From the NCBI GenBank assembly GCA_024643305.1, contig JAHENE010000018.1, positions 1-15,064 of the forward strand: a DNA stretch of 15,064 nucleotides. The letters run 5' to 3'. A program made the position numbers and the translations under genes. Positions 1 through 8,445 of this stretch are shown one piece after another; the stretch's first letter is position 1, and each line of letters opens with the position of its first letter. The notes beneath the pieces are model-generated. The model saw nothing but the letters and a program-made list of their open reading frames with translations. It was not told where the DNA came from and made no database searches. This DNA is from Thiobacillaceae bacterium. Lineage in GTDB: Bacteria; Pseudomonadota; Gammaproteobacteria; Burkholderiales; Thiobacillaceae.

Positions 1-698
1 GGCAGCAGCGTGCCGCTATCCTTAACCCCGGCGAGCCGCTTCATCCAGGATTCGAACAGGTCACCCAAAATCGAGAAATACAGCAGCGCCGCAGCCAGCA
101 TCAGCGCACCGGGAATACGCAGGCCGATAATGGCGGCACTGATGGCGGAAGCATATAAAATCAGCGCCAGCCCTGCGCCAAGAACGCCTTCCCAGGACTT
201 GCCGGGGCTTATTTCCGGCGCAAGCTTGTGACGGCCAAATCGACGACCGGCATAGTAGGCGGCGATATCGGCAATCCACACCAGTGCCATTACACCCAAC
301 AACAGCCATGGACTGCGTTCGCGCAAGCCCACAATTGCCGCCCAGACGGGCAGGATGACCAGTGCCCCCACCAATGCACGCACAAAGAATCCCTCAGCTC
401 GCCAGCGATTGGCCAGCCATAGGGGCGCAACCAGTACCCAGAAAACGGCAGCCATTGCATACAGAACCAGGATGGCCCGTGATTGCTCCGGCAACATGTA
501 AACGAGCATCGAGATTGTGCCCATGCCCAAGCCGTAAGCAACAGGCAAATAGCCGGGAAAACCCGAAATGCGCGCCCACTCGCTGCCGGCAATACCCGCA
601 ACAAGCGCTATCAATAGAGCCCACACCAAAGAAGGTGCAAAAAACAGTGACGGCACAAAAATCAAGAGCAGGACAACTGCGGTAAGAACTCTTTTCAT
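1..698 (-). CDS. cdsA: Phosphatidate cytidylyltransferase, partial (3' end beyond window)
   Basis: CdsA is an inner-membrane enzyme that makes CDP-diacylglycerol from phosphatidate and CTP, the branch point of phospholipid synthesis. The frame is open from the ATG at 698 to the left edge, giving 232 residues. Hydrophobic segments fill residues 5-35 and 50-140. Family motifs follow: [18 protein letters not shown] (141-158), SPGKSWEG (164-171) and [11 protein letters not shown] (211-221). The signature stretch [10 protein letters not shown] is cut just before the expected histidine-glycine-rich end, so roughly 35-45 residues are missing. The ATG overlaps the uppS stop as ATGA, which fixes the start and suggests translational coupling. 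It is the last visible gene of the rpsB operon, and the uppS-cdsA pairing is standard in proteobacteria. Identification is secure. Confidence 0.95.
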   Translation of the reverse strand, partial: MKRVLTAVVLLLIFVPSLFFAPSLVWALLIALVAGIAGSEWARISGFPGYLPVAYGLGMGTISMLVYMLPEQSRAILVLYAMAAVFWVLVAPLWLANRWRAEGFFVRALVGALVILPVWAAIVGLRERSPWLLLGVMALVWIADIAAYYAGRRFGRHKLAPEISPGKSWEGVLGAGLALILYASAISAAIIGLRIPGALMLAAALLYFSILGDLFESWMKRLAGVKDSGTLL

Positions 699-1453
699 GG
701 CTTTGCCATTACCTCGGCCAACTGTTCGCTGGTGCGACCAAAACGACGCTCACGCCTGCGGTAGGAGGCGATAGCAGCATCTAGCGCATCCGCATCAAAA
801 TCCGGCCACAACGTATCGGTAAAATACAGCTCCGTGTAGGCAAGCTGCCAGAGCAGGAAATTACTGACGCGTTGCTCGCCGCCGGTGCGAATGAAGAGGT
901 CAGGTTCGGGCGCATCCGCCAGACACAGCCGGCTGGCAAGCTCGGACTCAGTTATGGGCTCGTTTGCGCCACGCTCCTGCAACAGGCCGTTTACTGCCTG
1001 GAGTATGTCCCAACGCCCGCCATAATTGGCTGCAATATTAAGCGTAAGGCGATTGTTGTCGTGGGTAAGCTTCTCGCCCTCACTGATGAGCTGGTTCAAG
1101 CGCGGACCAAACCGTTCCAGGTTGCCGACAATACGCAAACGCACGCCATTCTTGTGCAGCTTGTCGACCTCCCGCTCCAGCGCGATCACGAACAACTCCA
1201 TCAAGGTATCAACTTCGGCAGCAGGTCTGCGCCAGTTCTCGGAACTGAAAGCAAACAGGGTCAGATGCTCCACACTGCGCTCGATGCAGGCGCGCACCAT
1301 GGTACGCACCGATTCCACACCACGTTTATGTCCGGCGACGCGCGGAAGCATGCGCTGCCTTGCCCAGCGTCCATTGCCGTCCATGATGATGGCAATATGC
1401 CTGGGGATAAGCCTGGCCTCCGGAATTTCAGCGGTTAGACTTTTGAACGTCAT
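695..1453 (-). CDS. uppS: Undecaprenyl diphosphate synthase (di-trans,poly-cis-decaprenylcistransferase)
   Basis: This cis-prenyltransferase extends farnesyl diphosphate with isopentenyl diphosphate to the C55 lipid carrier precursor for peptidoglycan and O-antigen synthesis. From the ATG at 1453 the protein is 252 residues, close to the 253 of the E. coli enzyme. The diphosphate-binding motif [11 protein letters not shown] lies at residues 20-30 with catalytic Asp25. FSSENW is at 69-74, NYGGRWDI at 143-150 and [15 protein letters not shown] at 189-203. A GTG at 1480, three bases after frr's stop, would add nine residues (start MLSEIWRKA). Neither start has a strong Shine-Dalgarno sequence; AAGG lies close to the ATG. 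The ATG is chosen for family length, with moderate certainty. The TGA stop overlaps the cdsA ATG. Confidence 0.96.
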   Translation of the reverse strand: MTFKSLTAEIPEARLIPRHIAIIMDGNGRWARQRMLPRVAGHKRGVESVRTMVRACIERSVEHLTLFAFSSENWRRPAAEVDTLMELFVIALEREVDKLHKNGVRLRIVGNLERFGPRLNQLISEGEKLTHDNNRLTLNIAANYGGRWDILQAVNGLLQERGANEPITESELASRLCLADAPEPDLFIRTGGEQRVSNFLLWQLAYTELYFTDTLWPDFDADALDAAIASYRRRERRFGRTSEQLAEVMAKP

Positions 1454-1481
1454 GGCCTTGCGCCATATTTCAGACAGCACA

Positions 1482-2051
1482 CTAAATCGCCATCAGGTCA
1501 GCTTCTTTGGCCTGCAGGAGCTTGTCAATTTCGGCAATGAATTTGTCGGTGAGTTTCTGGACATCGTCCTGCGCGCGGCGTTCTTCATCCTCGCTGGCGA
1601 TTTTGTTCTTTATCATGTCCTTCAAGGTGGTATTGGCATCGCGACGCACATTGCGTACGGCAACACGGGCATTCTCGCCCTCACCCTTGATCACCTTGAT
1701 AAGGTCGCGGCGGCGCTCTTCGGTCAACGCGGGCGTGGGTACGCGGATCACATCTCCCTGAGTAGCCGGATTCAGGCCCAGGTCGGAATCGCGGATGGCT
1801 TTTTCGACTTTGCCCACCAAGTTCTTTTCCCATGGCTGTACGCCAATGGTGCGGGAATCGATCAAGGTGACATTTGCAACCTGGGGGACCGGCGTCATGT
1901 TGCCATAGTAATCCACCATGACGTGGTCCAGGATGCCGGTGTGGGCACGCCCTGTACGCACCTTGCCAAGATCGCTCTTGAACGCTTCGATGGTTTTCTG
2001 CATTTTCTGCTCGGCGGATTTCTTCACGTCCGCTATGGTCTGATCGGCCAT
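1482..2051 (-). CDS. frr: Ribosome recycling factor
   Basis: RRF works with EF-G to split post-termination ribosomes into subunits. The protein is 189 residues, against about 185 in most bacteria. It begins [17 protein letters not shown] and carries the family core [20 protein letters not shown], then IGVQPWEKN and [15 protein letters not shown] charged three-helix-bundle C-terminus rich in K, E and D completes it. The ATG at 2051 has one of the best ribosome binding sites in the window, AAAGGAGA about six bases upstream. It sits between pyrH (30-base gap) and uppS, the usual order, and is cotranscribed with them. Confidence 0.98.
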   Translation of the reverse strand: MADQTIADVKKSAEQKMQKTIEAFKSDLGKVRTGRAHTGILDHVMVDYYGNMTPVPQVANVTLIDSRTIGVQPWEKNLVGKVEKAIRDSDLGLNPATQGDVIRVPTPALTEERRRDLIKVIKGEGENARVAVRNVRRDANTTLKDMIKNKIASEDEERRAQDDVQKLTDKFIAEIDKLLQAKEADLMAI

Positions 2052-2081
2052 GGCTGTCTCCTTTACAAATATCGTCCGAGT

Positions 2082-2798
2082 TTAAAGGATTACCCGGGTA
2101 CCTTCACTTTCGCCCATGACGACACGCTTCAAGGCGCCTGATTTGAATATGCTGAAGACGGCTAGCGGCAGTCCCTGTTCGCGGCAAAGGGCAAAAGCGG
2201 CCGTATCCAGCACGCCCAGATTGCGGGCGATCGCTTCATCAAAACTCAGGGTTTCATAACGCGTGGCTGAGGGATCCTTCTTCGGGTCGGCCGTGTAAAC
2301 GCCGTCCACCTTGGTTGCCTTGAGCATGAGATCGGCGCCGATTTCAGCACCGCGCAGGGCTGAAGCCGTATCCGTGGTGAAAAACGGATTGCCGGTTCCG
2401 CCGCCAAAGATAACGACGCGCCCGGCCTGCAAGTGACGCACGGCGGCATCGCGCTCGAATGGCTCACCCACATGCGTAATCGCCACTGCTGTCTGCACTC
2501 GCACTTCAATACCAACCGCTTCCAGCGCATCCTTGAGCGCCAGAGCATTCATCACCGTCGCCAGCATGCCCATGCTGTCGGCGGTCACCCGGTTCATGCC
2601 AGCCAGGGCGCCAGTCGCGCCGCGAAACAGGTTGCCACCACCGACAACGATGCCGACCTGCACGCCCAGCTCAACCACCTCCTTGATCTGGGCAACAATG
2701 CCGGCCATGGTGTCACAGTGGTAACCAAAAGCCTCCGGCCCCATCAGGGCTTCGCCGGATAGTTTAAGCAGGATGCGCTTGCAGGCAGGCTGGAGCAT
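2082..2798 (-). CDS. pyrH: UMP kinase (uridylate kinase)
   Basis: PyrH phosphorylates UMP to UDP with ATP, a committed step toward UTP and CTP; the bacterial enzyme is a hexamer of the amino-acid kinase fold, usually activated by GTP and inhibited by UTP. The 238-residue product has the family length. Visible motifs are [10 protein letters not shown] (9-18, ATP phosphate contact), [10 protein letters not shown] (51-60), [15 protein letters not shown] (131-145, UMP and metal region) and [14 protein letters not shown] (163-176). The start at 2798 lies 17 bases after the tsf stop. Its Shine-Dalgarno is poor (GACTGAG), so expression may depend partly on coupling to tsf. Confidence 0.98.
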   Translation of the reverse strand: MLQPACKRILLKLSGEALMGPEAFGYHCDTMAGIVAQIKEVVELGVQVGIVVGGGNLFRGATGALAGMNRVTADSMGMLATVMNALALKDALEAVGIEVRVQTAVAITHVGEPFERDAAVRHLQAGRVVIFGGGTGNPFFTTDTASALRGAEIGADLMLKATKVDGVYTADPKKDPSATRYETLSFDEAIARNLGVLDTAAFALCREQGLPLAVFSIFKSGALKRVVMGESEGTRVIL

Positions 2799-2815
2799 GC
2801 TCAGTCAGCGATAGA

Positions 2816-3697
2816 TCAGGCTTTTCCGGCTTGTGCCATCACTTCGGCAACGAAGTCGTCCTTCTTCTTCTCGATGCCTTCACCCACGGTATACAGGGTA
2901 AAACCGGCAACCGAGGCGCCCCTGGATTTAAGCAGTTGTTCGATGGTCTGCTTGTCGTCCTTGACGAAGGGCTGACCCAGCAGGGTCACTTCCTTCAGGT
3001 ACTTGGCAACCGAGCCTTCCACCATTTTGGCGACGATCTCGGCAGGCTTGCCGGATTCCGCAGCCTTCTGCTGGGCAACCACGCGCTCTTTCTCAATCAG
3101 TTCGGCAGGCACCTGCTCGCGTGACAGCGACACCGGCTTGGAAGCAGCAATGTGCATGGCGATATCCTTGGCGAGTTGTTCGTCGCCGGCCACCACATCC
3201 ACCATCACGCCGATCTTGGAACCGCCGTGTACGTAGCTCGCCAGACGGCCTTGCGCATCGGTGCGCACAAAACGGCGCAGGCTCATGTTTTCGCCGATCT
3301 TGCCAATCAGCTGGGTGCGCACTTCCTCGACGGTCTTGCCGCCCATGTCCATGGAGGACAGAGCCGCAACGTCGGCAGGGTTGTTCTTTGCGACCATTTC
3401 GGCAAGCGATTTGGCAAAAGCCAGGAAATCATCGTTCTTGGCCACGAAATCGGTTTCGCAGTTCACTTCGATCATCGCGCCTTGCTTGGCATCGGGGCTG
3501 ATGTAAATTCCAACAATGCCTTCTGCTGCGATGCGGCCAGCAGCCTTGGTGGCCTTGCTGCCAAACTTCACGCGCAGGATTTCTTCAGCTTTTTCCATAT
3601 CGCCGCCCGCTTCGGTCAGCGCCTTCTTGCAATCCATCATGGGCGCGTCGGTTTTGTCGCGCAGATCTTTCACCATGCTTGCGGTAATTTCCGCCAT
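2816..3697 (-). CDS. tsf: Translation elongation factor Ts
   Basis: EF-Ts recycles EF-Tu by catalysing GDP release. The protein has 293 residues (E. coli 283). Residues 1-45 form the UBA-like N-terminal domain ([19 protein letters not shown]). The hallmark [11 protein letters not shown] follows at 81-91, containing the Asp-Phe pair that inserts into EF-Tu. The duplicated core domain and a C-terminal helical module complete it. The ATG at 3697 has a good AAGGAGC ribosome binding site six bases upstream. The gene follows rpsB across a 75-base gap that holds an intrinsic terminator-like hairpin, so it is probably expressed by partial read-through. Confidence 0.98.
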   Translation of the reverse strand: MAEITASMVKDLRDKTDAPMMDCKKALTEAGGDMEKAEEILRVKFGSKATKAAGRIAAEGIVGIYISPDAKQGAMIEVNCETDFVAKNDDFLAFAKSLAEMVAKNNPADVAALSSMDMGGKTVEEVRTQLIGKIGENMSLRRFVRTDAQGRLASYVHGGSKIGVMVDVVAGDEQLAKDIAMHIAASKPVSLSREQVPAELIEKERVVAQQKAAESGKPAEIVAKMVEGSVAKYLKEVTLLGQPFVKDDKQTIEQLLKSRGASVAGFTLYTVGEGIEKKKDDFVAEVMAQAGKA

Positions 3698-3730
3698 TTC
3701 TTGCTCCTTGCAAACTACATGTTCAGATAA

Positions 3731-3753
3731 GAAAAGAGGGGCTCGCGCCCCTC
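3731..3753 (-). terminator. Intercistronic rpsB-tsf terminator/attenuator
   Basis: On the minus strand a perfect 7-bp stem, GAGGGGC pairing with GCCCCTC, closes a GCGA tetraloop (GNRA type) and runs directly into TTTTCTT. This is a textbook intrinsic terminator shape. It lies after the rpsB stop and 33 bases before the tsf ATG. Because tsf-pyrH-frr and beyond lack an obvious promoter after it, it is inferred to be a partial terminator setting the ratio of S2 to downstream products. Confidence 0.75.
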
Positions 3754-3772
3754 ACTATGTAAGCAGGGATTG

Positions 3773-4519
3773 TCAGGCAGCCGGCGCTTCTTCGCCGCTT
3801 TCCTCGACAAATTCCTCATCGTTCTCGCCGACCATTTCCTGGATTACCTGGGCACGGCCTTCGAGCACCGCGTCGGCAACACCGCGCGCGTACAGGCGGA
3901 TGGCGCGACTGGAGTCGTCGTTGCCGGGAATGACGTAATCCACGCCTTCCGGGCTGTTGTTGGTGTCGACCACACCGATAACAGGAATACCCAGCTTGTT
4001 GGCTTCGGTAATGGCGCCTTTTTGGTAGCCGACGTCGATGATGAAAATCGCATCGGGCAGGTTGTTCATTTCACGAATGCCGCCCAGGCTGCGGTTGAGC
4101 TTGTCGACTTCGCGCTGCAACAGCAGTGCTTCCTTCTTGGACAGCTTGGTGGCATCGGCCAACGCAGCTTCCATGTCGTTCAGGCGCTTGACCGATTGCT
4201 TCACTGTCTTGAAGTTGGTCAGCATGCCGCCCAGCCAGCGGTGGTTGACGAAAGGCATGCTTGCACGTGCAGCTTCTTCGCCGACGATTTCGCGCGCCTG
4301 GCGCTTGGTGCCCACAAACAGGATGCTGCCCTTGTTGGATGCAAGTTGGCGCACGAATTTCGTGGCCTCCTCGAACATCGGAAGGGTTTTTTCCAGGTTG
4401 ACAATATGAATCTTGTTGCGATGGCCGAAAATGAAGGGGGCCATCCTGGGATTCCAGTAACGGGTCTGATGGCCGAAGTGCACCCCGGCTTCCAGCATTT
4501 GACGCATGGTCACGGACAT
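3773..4519 (-). CDS. rpsB: 30S ribosomal protein S2
   Basis: S2 binds late to the 30S head-body junction, near S1 and the mRNA exit. The protein has 248 residues beginning [18 protein letters not shown], followed by [43 protein letters not shown], the coiled-coil insert near residues 105-140, [19 protein letters not shown], and an acidic tail ([14 protein letters not shown]). The start is the ATG at 4519: it matches the family N-terminus and has AAAGGA six bases upstream. A TTG at 4534 would add five residues encoded by that Shine-Dalgarno itself and is rejected. First gene of the operon, preceded by a strong promoter and a folded leader consistent with autoregulation by S2. Confidence 0.98.
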   Translation of the reverse strand: MSVTMRQMLEAGVHFGHQTRYWNPRMAPFIFGHRNKIHIVNLEKTLPMFEEATKFVRQLASNKGSILFVGTKRQAREIVGEEAARASMPFVNHRWLGGMLTNFKTVKQSVKRLNDMEAALADATKLSKKEALLLQREVDKLNRSLGGIREMNNLPDAIFIIDVGYQKGAITEANKLGIPVIGVVDTNNSPEGVDYVIPGNDDSSRAIRLYARGVADAVLEGRAQVIQEMVGENDEEFVEESGEEAPAA

Positions 4520-4525
4520 AATATT

Positions 4526-4531
4526 TCCTTT
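4526..4531 (-). promoter_or_regulatory. rpsB ribosome binding site
   Basis: AAAGGA is placed six bases before the ATG at 4519. It decides the start, since the upstream TTG at 4534 would place this site inside the coding region. Confidence 0.8.
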
Positions 4532-4546
4532 CAAAGGTTAAGCCTC

Positions 4547-4640
4547 CACCCGTGTGGCGCCGGATTTCAAATATTCCGGCACACCTTGTGTATACGGGTG
4601 TGTGAATTTTCCTGCTGCATACCTGAGCAAACTGCAGGAA
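4547..4640 (-). promoter_or_regulatory. Structured rpsB leader, probable S2 autoregulatory element
   Basis: The roughly 120-base rpsB leader has two pairing units on the minus strand. The first pairs TTCCTGC (4640-4634) with GCAGGAA (4615-4609). The second is compound: CACCC (4600-4596) pairs with GGGTG (4551-4547) and encloses GTGTG/CACAC (4584-4580 with 4556-4552) and CCGGA/TCCGG (4579-4575 with 4564-4560) around an A/T-rich loop. The unit ends about 15 bases before the Shine-Dalgarno. In E. coli and other gammaproteobacteria, S2 represses rpsB-tsf through a structured leader; that this is the equivalent element here is inference from position and folding. Confidence 0.55.
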
Positions 4641-4647
4641 GACCGCT

Positions 4648-4676
4648 ATTTTATTGATTCGGCAGGAATTTGGCAA
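4648..4676 (-). promoter_or_regulatory. Sigma-70-type promoter of the rpsB operon
   Basis: On the minus strand TTGCCA (4676-4671) and TAAAAT (4653-4648) are separated by exactly 17 bases; each matches consensus at 5 of 6 positions. The transcript would start near 4641, just before the first leader hairpin. No competing promoter of similar quality was seen upstream. Confidence 0.8.
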
Positions 4677-4680
4677 GAAG

Positions 4681-4838
4681 ATGCTTGATCTTTAGTTTGG
4701 GAATAAAGACCCTGCAAGGGCAATCAAGACGCAACTTGAATAACTCTGTAGCAACAACAAGCCCAACAAAAAAGCACTGAATTTGATCAAGGGCTTATTT
4801 TCAAGGGAAAATGCAGTTTTCCGGAAACCTCCCTGGCG
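4681..4838. other. Upstream region of map, no clear element
   Basis: With 4520-4680 this makes up the 320-base rpsB-map divergent gap. This half is A/T-rich and must hold the map promoter, but no convincing pair of -35 and -10 boxes was found reading rightward. A 6-bp inverted pair, AAGCCC (4759-4764) and GGGCTT (4791-4796), is followed by ATTTT, but its 26-base loop makes it doubtful. Confidence 0.4.
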
Positions 4839-5648
4839 ATGTCCGTCACTATCAAAACCCAAGAAGAAATCGAAAAAATGCGCGTTGCGGGCCGCCTGGG
4901 CTCGGAGGTGCTGGATTACATCACCCCCTTCGTCAAACCCGGCGTCAGCACTGGCGAACTCGACAAGCTGTGCCACGATTACATGGTGGATGTGCAGGGG
5001 AGTATCCCTGCACCCCTCAATTACGCCCCACCCGGCCATGCGCCTTACCCAAAATCCATTTGCACCTCGGTCAACCATCAGGTCTGCCATGGCGTGCCGG
5101 GTGACCGGGTTTTGAAGAACGGCGACGTCGTCAACCTTGACATCACCGTCATCAAGGACGGCTGGCATGGGGACACCAGTCGCATGTTCATGGTGGGGGA
5201 CGTCTCGATCCAGGCAAAAAGACTGATTCAGGTAACCTATGAAGCCATGTGGCTGGGTATCAGCAAGGTCAAATCAGGCGCGTTTCTGGGCGACATCGGC
5301 CATGCCATCCAGAAATTTGCAGAGAGCCATGGCTGCAGCGTTGTAAGGGAATTCTGCGGGCATGGCATTGGCGCAAAATTCCATGAAGACCCGCAAGTAC
5401 TGCACTATGGCAAAGCAGGGACCGGACTGAAACTGGAATCGGGCATGATTTTCACGGTTGAACCCATGATCAATGCAGGCCGGAAGGATATCCGGCAATT
5501 GGGCGATGGCTGGACGATCGTAACCAAGGACCACAGCTTGTCTGCACAATGGGAACACACGGTTCTGGTAACCGACAGCGGGTATGAGGTACTGACGATT
5601 TCCGCTGGCAGCCCCCCTCCCCCCGAAATCACTCAAAAGACATCCTGA
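4839..5648 (+). CDS. map: Type I methionine aminopeptidase
   Basis: Map removes the initiator methionine from nascent proteins after deformylation. The 269-residue protein starts MSVTIKTQEEIEKMRVAGRL, matching family N-termini. All metal and catalytic residues are visible: His84 (QVCHGVP), Asp101 (VVNLDITV), Asp112 (WHGDTSRMF), His175 (FCGHGIG), Glu208 (FTVEPM) and Glu239 (QWEHTV). About five extra residues lie in the 54-67 loop relative to E. coli. The C-terminus after EVLTISAG is proline-rich and encoded by a C-run (5611-5623), so an indel there is conceivable. Shine-Dalgarno is weak. It is divergent from rpsB, a common arrangement, and one base separates its stop from glnD. Confidence 0.97.
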   Translation: MSVTIKTQEEIEKMRVAGRLGSEVLDYITPFVKPGVSTGELDKLCHDYMVDVQGSIPAPLNYAPPGHAPYPKSICTSVNHQVCHGVPGDRVLKNGDVVNLDITVIKDGWHGDTSRMFMVGDVSIQAKRLIQVTYEAMWLGISKVKSGAFLGDIGHAIQKFAESHGCSVVREFCGHGIGAKFHEDPQVLHYGKAGTGLKLESGMIFTVEPMINAGRKDIRQLGDGWTIVTKDHSLSAQWEHTVLVTDSGYEVLTISAGSPPPPEITQKTS

Positions 5649-5649
5649 C

Positions 5650-8211
5650 ATGCCAGCGAGGGCAACATCACTCCCGCCCTCGCTGCGCCAGCAGCTAAAG
5701 GAAAGCCGCGAAGCGCTGGCTGAGGAGTTTCTTTCACGCCCACAACCGCAACAATACCTGCAGCGCCACGCAAATCTGGTCGACGATGTGTTGTCCGAAC
5801 TTTGCGAAAGCATGCTGCCGCAAGAAGTCTGCCTGGCTGCTGTTGGGGGATACGGCCGAGGCGAACTTTTCCCCGCCTCGGATGTGGACATATTGCTGCT
5901 GATCCCGCATGAGCCTGACGAGCAATTGCGTTCAAAAATTGAAGCATGGGTACAGGGATGCTGGGATGCCGGATTGGAAATCGGCCACAGCATTCGTACC
6001 CCCATGCAATGCGCAATCGAGGCGGACAAGGACATCACCATCGAGACCGCGCTACTTGAAGCTCGATGGATCTGGGGCAGCGAAGACCTGTTCAGGCAGT
6101 TCGAGCAGCAGTTCAAGTTGCGCTTCAATCCACGCCGCTTTGTCGAAGGCAAGTTGCTGGAACAAAGAAACCGGCATAACCGTTTTGAAGACAGCGCCTA
6201 CAACTTAGAACCCAACCTGAAAGACAGTCCGGGCGGGTTACGCGACCTGCACATGATTTACTGGCTTGCGCAGAGTGTCGGTATGGGCGGGGACTGGCGC
6301 AGCCTTGTCAAATCGGGCCTGCTTTCACAGCAGGAAGCACAACGCCTTTCACGTACCCAGCGCACCTTGAACCTGCTGCGCATTCATCTGCACCTGCTGG
6401 CGCGCCGTCGCGAAGACAGGCTCGCCTTCGATTATCAAAGTCCGCTTGCCGGAAAAATCCGGATTGCTTCCAGCAGAACCCATCGCGCCAGCGAACTGCT
6501 TATGCAGCGCTATTACCGGGCCGCGAAGCAAGTACAGCTTGCCAATGAAATGCTCCTTCCTGCGTTTCATATGCAGGTTTTCGAGGACGCTCCCAGCATC
6601 ACCCCGCTCGTTGGCGAATTCGCCCTGCGTGGCAACATGCTTGTCGTTCGCGACATGAACCTGTTCATGAACGACCCCACCGCCATATTCCGCGCTTTTC
6701 TCGCGGCCATGCGCCATTCGGCTTCCGGATTTGAGCCTGGAACACTGCGGGCCTTGTGGCGGTCGAGGACATCAATCAACCACATATTCCGCAGCGCTCA
6801 CGAAAACCGCACTGCATTCCTTGCCATCCTGCGCGAGCCTGAAGGCGTTACCTGGGCACTTAGGGCCATGTCGCGCTATGGCATCCTTGGCCGTTACCTG
6901 CCCGCATTCGCCCGTATTACCGGACAGATGCAGCATGACGGGTTCCACATCTATACCGTCGACGAGCATACCCTGGCTGTCCTGCGCAACGTGCGCCGCT
7001 TCATCATTCCCGAGTTCTCGCACGAGTTCCCGCTTGCCTCGAAGTTAATGCTTGCATTCGACAAGCCTGAACTTCTGTATCTGGCCGCGCTGTTCCATGA
7101 CATCGCAAAGGGACGGGGCGGCGATCATTCTGAAATGGGCATGAAAGATGCGAGAAGGTTTTGCAAAGCCCATGGCTTTCCCCCTGAAGATATCGAGCTT
7201 GTCGCCTGGCTCGTCAAGGAACACCTGAGCATGTCGCGCACGGCGCAAAAAGAGGATTTAAGCGACCCGACAGTGATTGAAGCCTTTGAAGCCAGGCTTG
7301 GCGATTCCCGGCATCTCGACGCGTTATACATTCTGACTGTGGCTGACATTCGCGGTACCAGCCCCAAAGTCTGGAACACCTGGAAAGGGAAACTGCTGGA
7401 AACGCTTTATCACGCTGCGAACGCAAGGCTTTCCGGGAAAAAACCTGCGGCTGCCGGACTGCAGGATAAACGTTCGGAGGCAAAAGCAAAGCTGGCCCTG
7501 TACGGAATCCTGCCGAATGCTGCGGACGAGTTGTGGCGTTACCTGAATGACAGCTATTTTTTGCGTTTCGACACCCAGGACATTGCCTGGCATGCGCGCA
7601 TGCTCTGGCAAAAACCCGACAGTTCTGAAATTATTGTTCGTGCGCGGCTGTCTCCTGCAGGTGACGGAATTCAGGTGCTGGTCTATTGCCCCGACATGCC
7701 CGACCTGTTCGTGCGAGTCTGCGGTTTCTTTGCGCGCAACCAGTTCAGCGTGGCAGAAGCCAGAATTCATACCACCCGACACGGCTATGCCCTCGACAGC
7801 TTCCAGTTATTGGATGACGGCCTCAGAGAAGTACAGTACCGCGATTTTCTGCAATTCGTCGAACACGAGCTGGCTCTGGCACTTGAACCTGGAAGAGCGC
7901 CGGAAGCGGTACCGGCCGGGCGCCTTTCACGACGCTTGCGCCATTTTCCAATTCAACCGGAAGTCGAGATCCGCGCTGGCGAACGCGGGCGATTCCATGT
8001 CCTGTCCATTACCTGTGGCGACAGGGCCGGCCTGCTGCATCGCATTGCCCTTATACTTCAGAAGCACGCGGTCGGCCTGTACAGCGCCAAGATACATACG
8101 CTCGGCGAGCGGGTCGAAGACCGCTTCCTGATAAGCGGTCCTGCGCTGGAAACACCGGGGAAATTGCTTGGGCTTGAAAGAGAACTGCTTGAGACGCTTG
8201 CGCAGCCCTGA
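5650..8211 (+). CDS. glnD: Bifunctional [protein-PII] uridylyltransferase/uridylyl-removing enzyme
   Basis: GlnD senses glutamine and uridylylates or deuridylylates PII proteins (GlnB/GlnK), controlling glutamine synthetase and NtrBC. The protein has 853 residues, somewhat shorter than the 890 of E. coli. In order: nucleotidyltransferase domain with GGYGRGEL (66-73) and SDVDILLL (77-84, catalytic Asp78 and Asp80); the central motif LEPNLKDSPGGLRDLH; HD hydrolase domain with YTVDEHTL and LFHDIAKGRGGDHSEMG (His483-Asp484); two C-terminal ACT domains at about 670-745 and 782-853. Every catalytic motif is intact. Its ATG follows the map stop by one base with no good Shine-Dalgarno, implying translational coupling. 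It converges on the next gene with only five bases between stops. Confidence 0.97.
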   Translation: MPARATSLPPSLRQQLKESREALAEEFLSRPQPQQYLQRHANLVDDVLSELCESMLPQEVCLAAVGGYGRGELFPASDVDILLLIPHEPDEQLRSKIEAWVQGCWDAGLEIGHSIRTPMQCAIEADKDITIETALLEARWIWGSEDLFRQFEQQFKLRFNPRRFVEGKLLEQRNRHNRFEDSAYNLEPNLKDSPGGLRDLHMIYWLAQSVGMGGDWRSLVKSGLLSQQEAQRLSRTQRTLNLLRIHLHLLARRREDRLAFDYQSPLAGKIRIASSRTHRASELLMQRYYRAAKQVQLANEMLLPAFHMQVFEDAPSITPLVGEFALRGNMLVVRDMNLFMNDPTAIFRAFLAAMRHSASGFEPGTLRALWRSRTSINHIFRSAHENRTAFLAILREPEGVTWALRAMSRYGILGRYLPAFARITGQMQHDGFHIYTVDEHTLAVLRNVRRFIIPEFSHEFPLASKLMLAFDKPELLYLAALFHDIAKGRGGDHSEMGMKDARRFCKAHGFPPEDIELVAWLVKEHLSMSRTAQKEDLSDPTVIEAFEARLGDSRHLDALYILTVADIRGTSPKVWNTWKGKLLETLYHAANARLSGKKPAAAGLQDKRSEAKAKLALYGILPNAADELWRYLNDSYFLRFDTQDIAWHARMLWQKPDSSEIIVRARLSPAGDGIQVLVYCPDMPDLFVRVCGFFARNQFSVAEARIHTTRHGYALDSFQLLDDGLREVQYRDFLQFVEHELALALEPGRAPEAVPAGRLSRRLRHFPIQPEVEIRAGERGRFHVLSITCGDRAGLLHRIALILQKHAVGLYSAKIHTLGERVEDRFLISGPALETPGKLLGLERELLETLAQP

Positions 8212-8216
8212 TTTGT

Positions 8217-8423
8217 TCAGGCGTACTCGTCTATGTACTTGCCGCGCGAGGGTGTGCGGCGGGGCACAACGCCTTTTTTGCTTGTGGGCTTGGTGGTTCC
8301 CGACTTGGGTTTTTCCTGGGGAACCTGCTTAAGGCCATTACGCTGGGGTTTTACAGCACCGCTTCCGGTGATGCCGTCTACGCTGTCTTCGGCAGCCTGT
8401 TTTTTCATTGTTGTATGGTTCAT
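8217..8423 (-). CDS. Small lysine-rich hypothetical protein
   Basis: Not recognised. The 68-residue product begins MNHTTMKKQAAEDSVDG, is rich in K, R, P, T and S in its middle (including VPRRTPSRG) and ends GKYIDEYA. No membrane segment, signal peptide or cysteine pair is seen; it looks largely disordered, with a possible short aromatic-acidic C-terminal motif. GCGGAG sits very close to the ATG at 8423, which favours a real gene. It follows the FlaF-like gene by 22 bases on the same strand, so they are probably cotranscribed. Its stop faces that of glnD. An internal ATG at 8408 (MKKQAAED) is possible but has no ribosome binding site at a usable distance. Confidence 0.55.
   Translation of the reverse strand: MNHTTMKKQAAEDSVDGITGSGAVKPQRNGLKQVPQEKPKSGTTKPTSKKGVVPRRTPSRGKYIDEYA
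8258..8279 (+). terminator. Weak candidate terminator for map-glnD
   Basis: Reading rightward, GGCG (8258-8261) pairs with CGCC (8270-8273) around an 8-base loop and is followed by six T. The stem is only 4 bp and the bases also encode KKGVVPRR of the antisense small protein, so this may be coincidence. It is the only T-run-backed hairpin found just past glnD. Confidence 0.3.
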
Positions 8424-8445
8424 TTTCTCCGCTCTGCTTCGTTTT

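Noticed and set aside
1026..2141. A long open frame on the plus strand across uppS and frr
   Set aside because: It is antisense to two unmistakable genes, shows no family motif, and follows from codon bias in the real genes.
4520..4534. Upstream TTG start for rpsB
   Set aside because: The added codons are the Shine-Dalgarno itself, and homologous S2 proteins begin at the ATG at 4519.
3770..4657. A 295-codon plus-strand open frame over rpsB
   Set aside because: Fully antisense to rpsB and its leader; composition rich in His, Ala and Gln is typical of a shadow frame.
4759..4800. Inverted pair AAGCCC/GGGCTT followed by ATTTT before map
   Set aside because: A 26-base loop and no gene on that strand to terminate make a functional terminator unlikely.
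4692..5168. A minus-strand frame of 158 codons upstream of rpsB
   Set aside because: Antisense to map over most of its length, with no motif; it overlaps the region needed for the map promoter.
5274..6152. A 292-codon minus-strand open frame over the map-glnD junction
   Set aside because: Covers the intact catalytic regions of both Map and GlnD; Ser/Arg/Cys-rich shadow composition.
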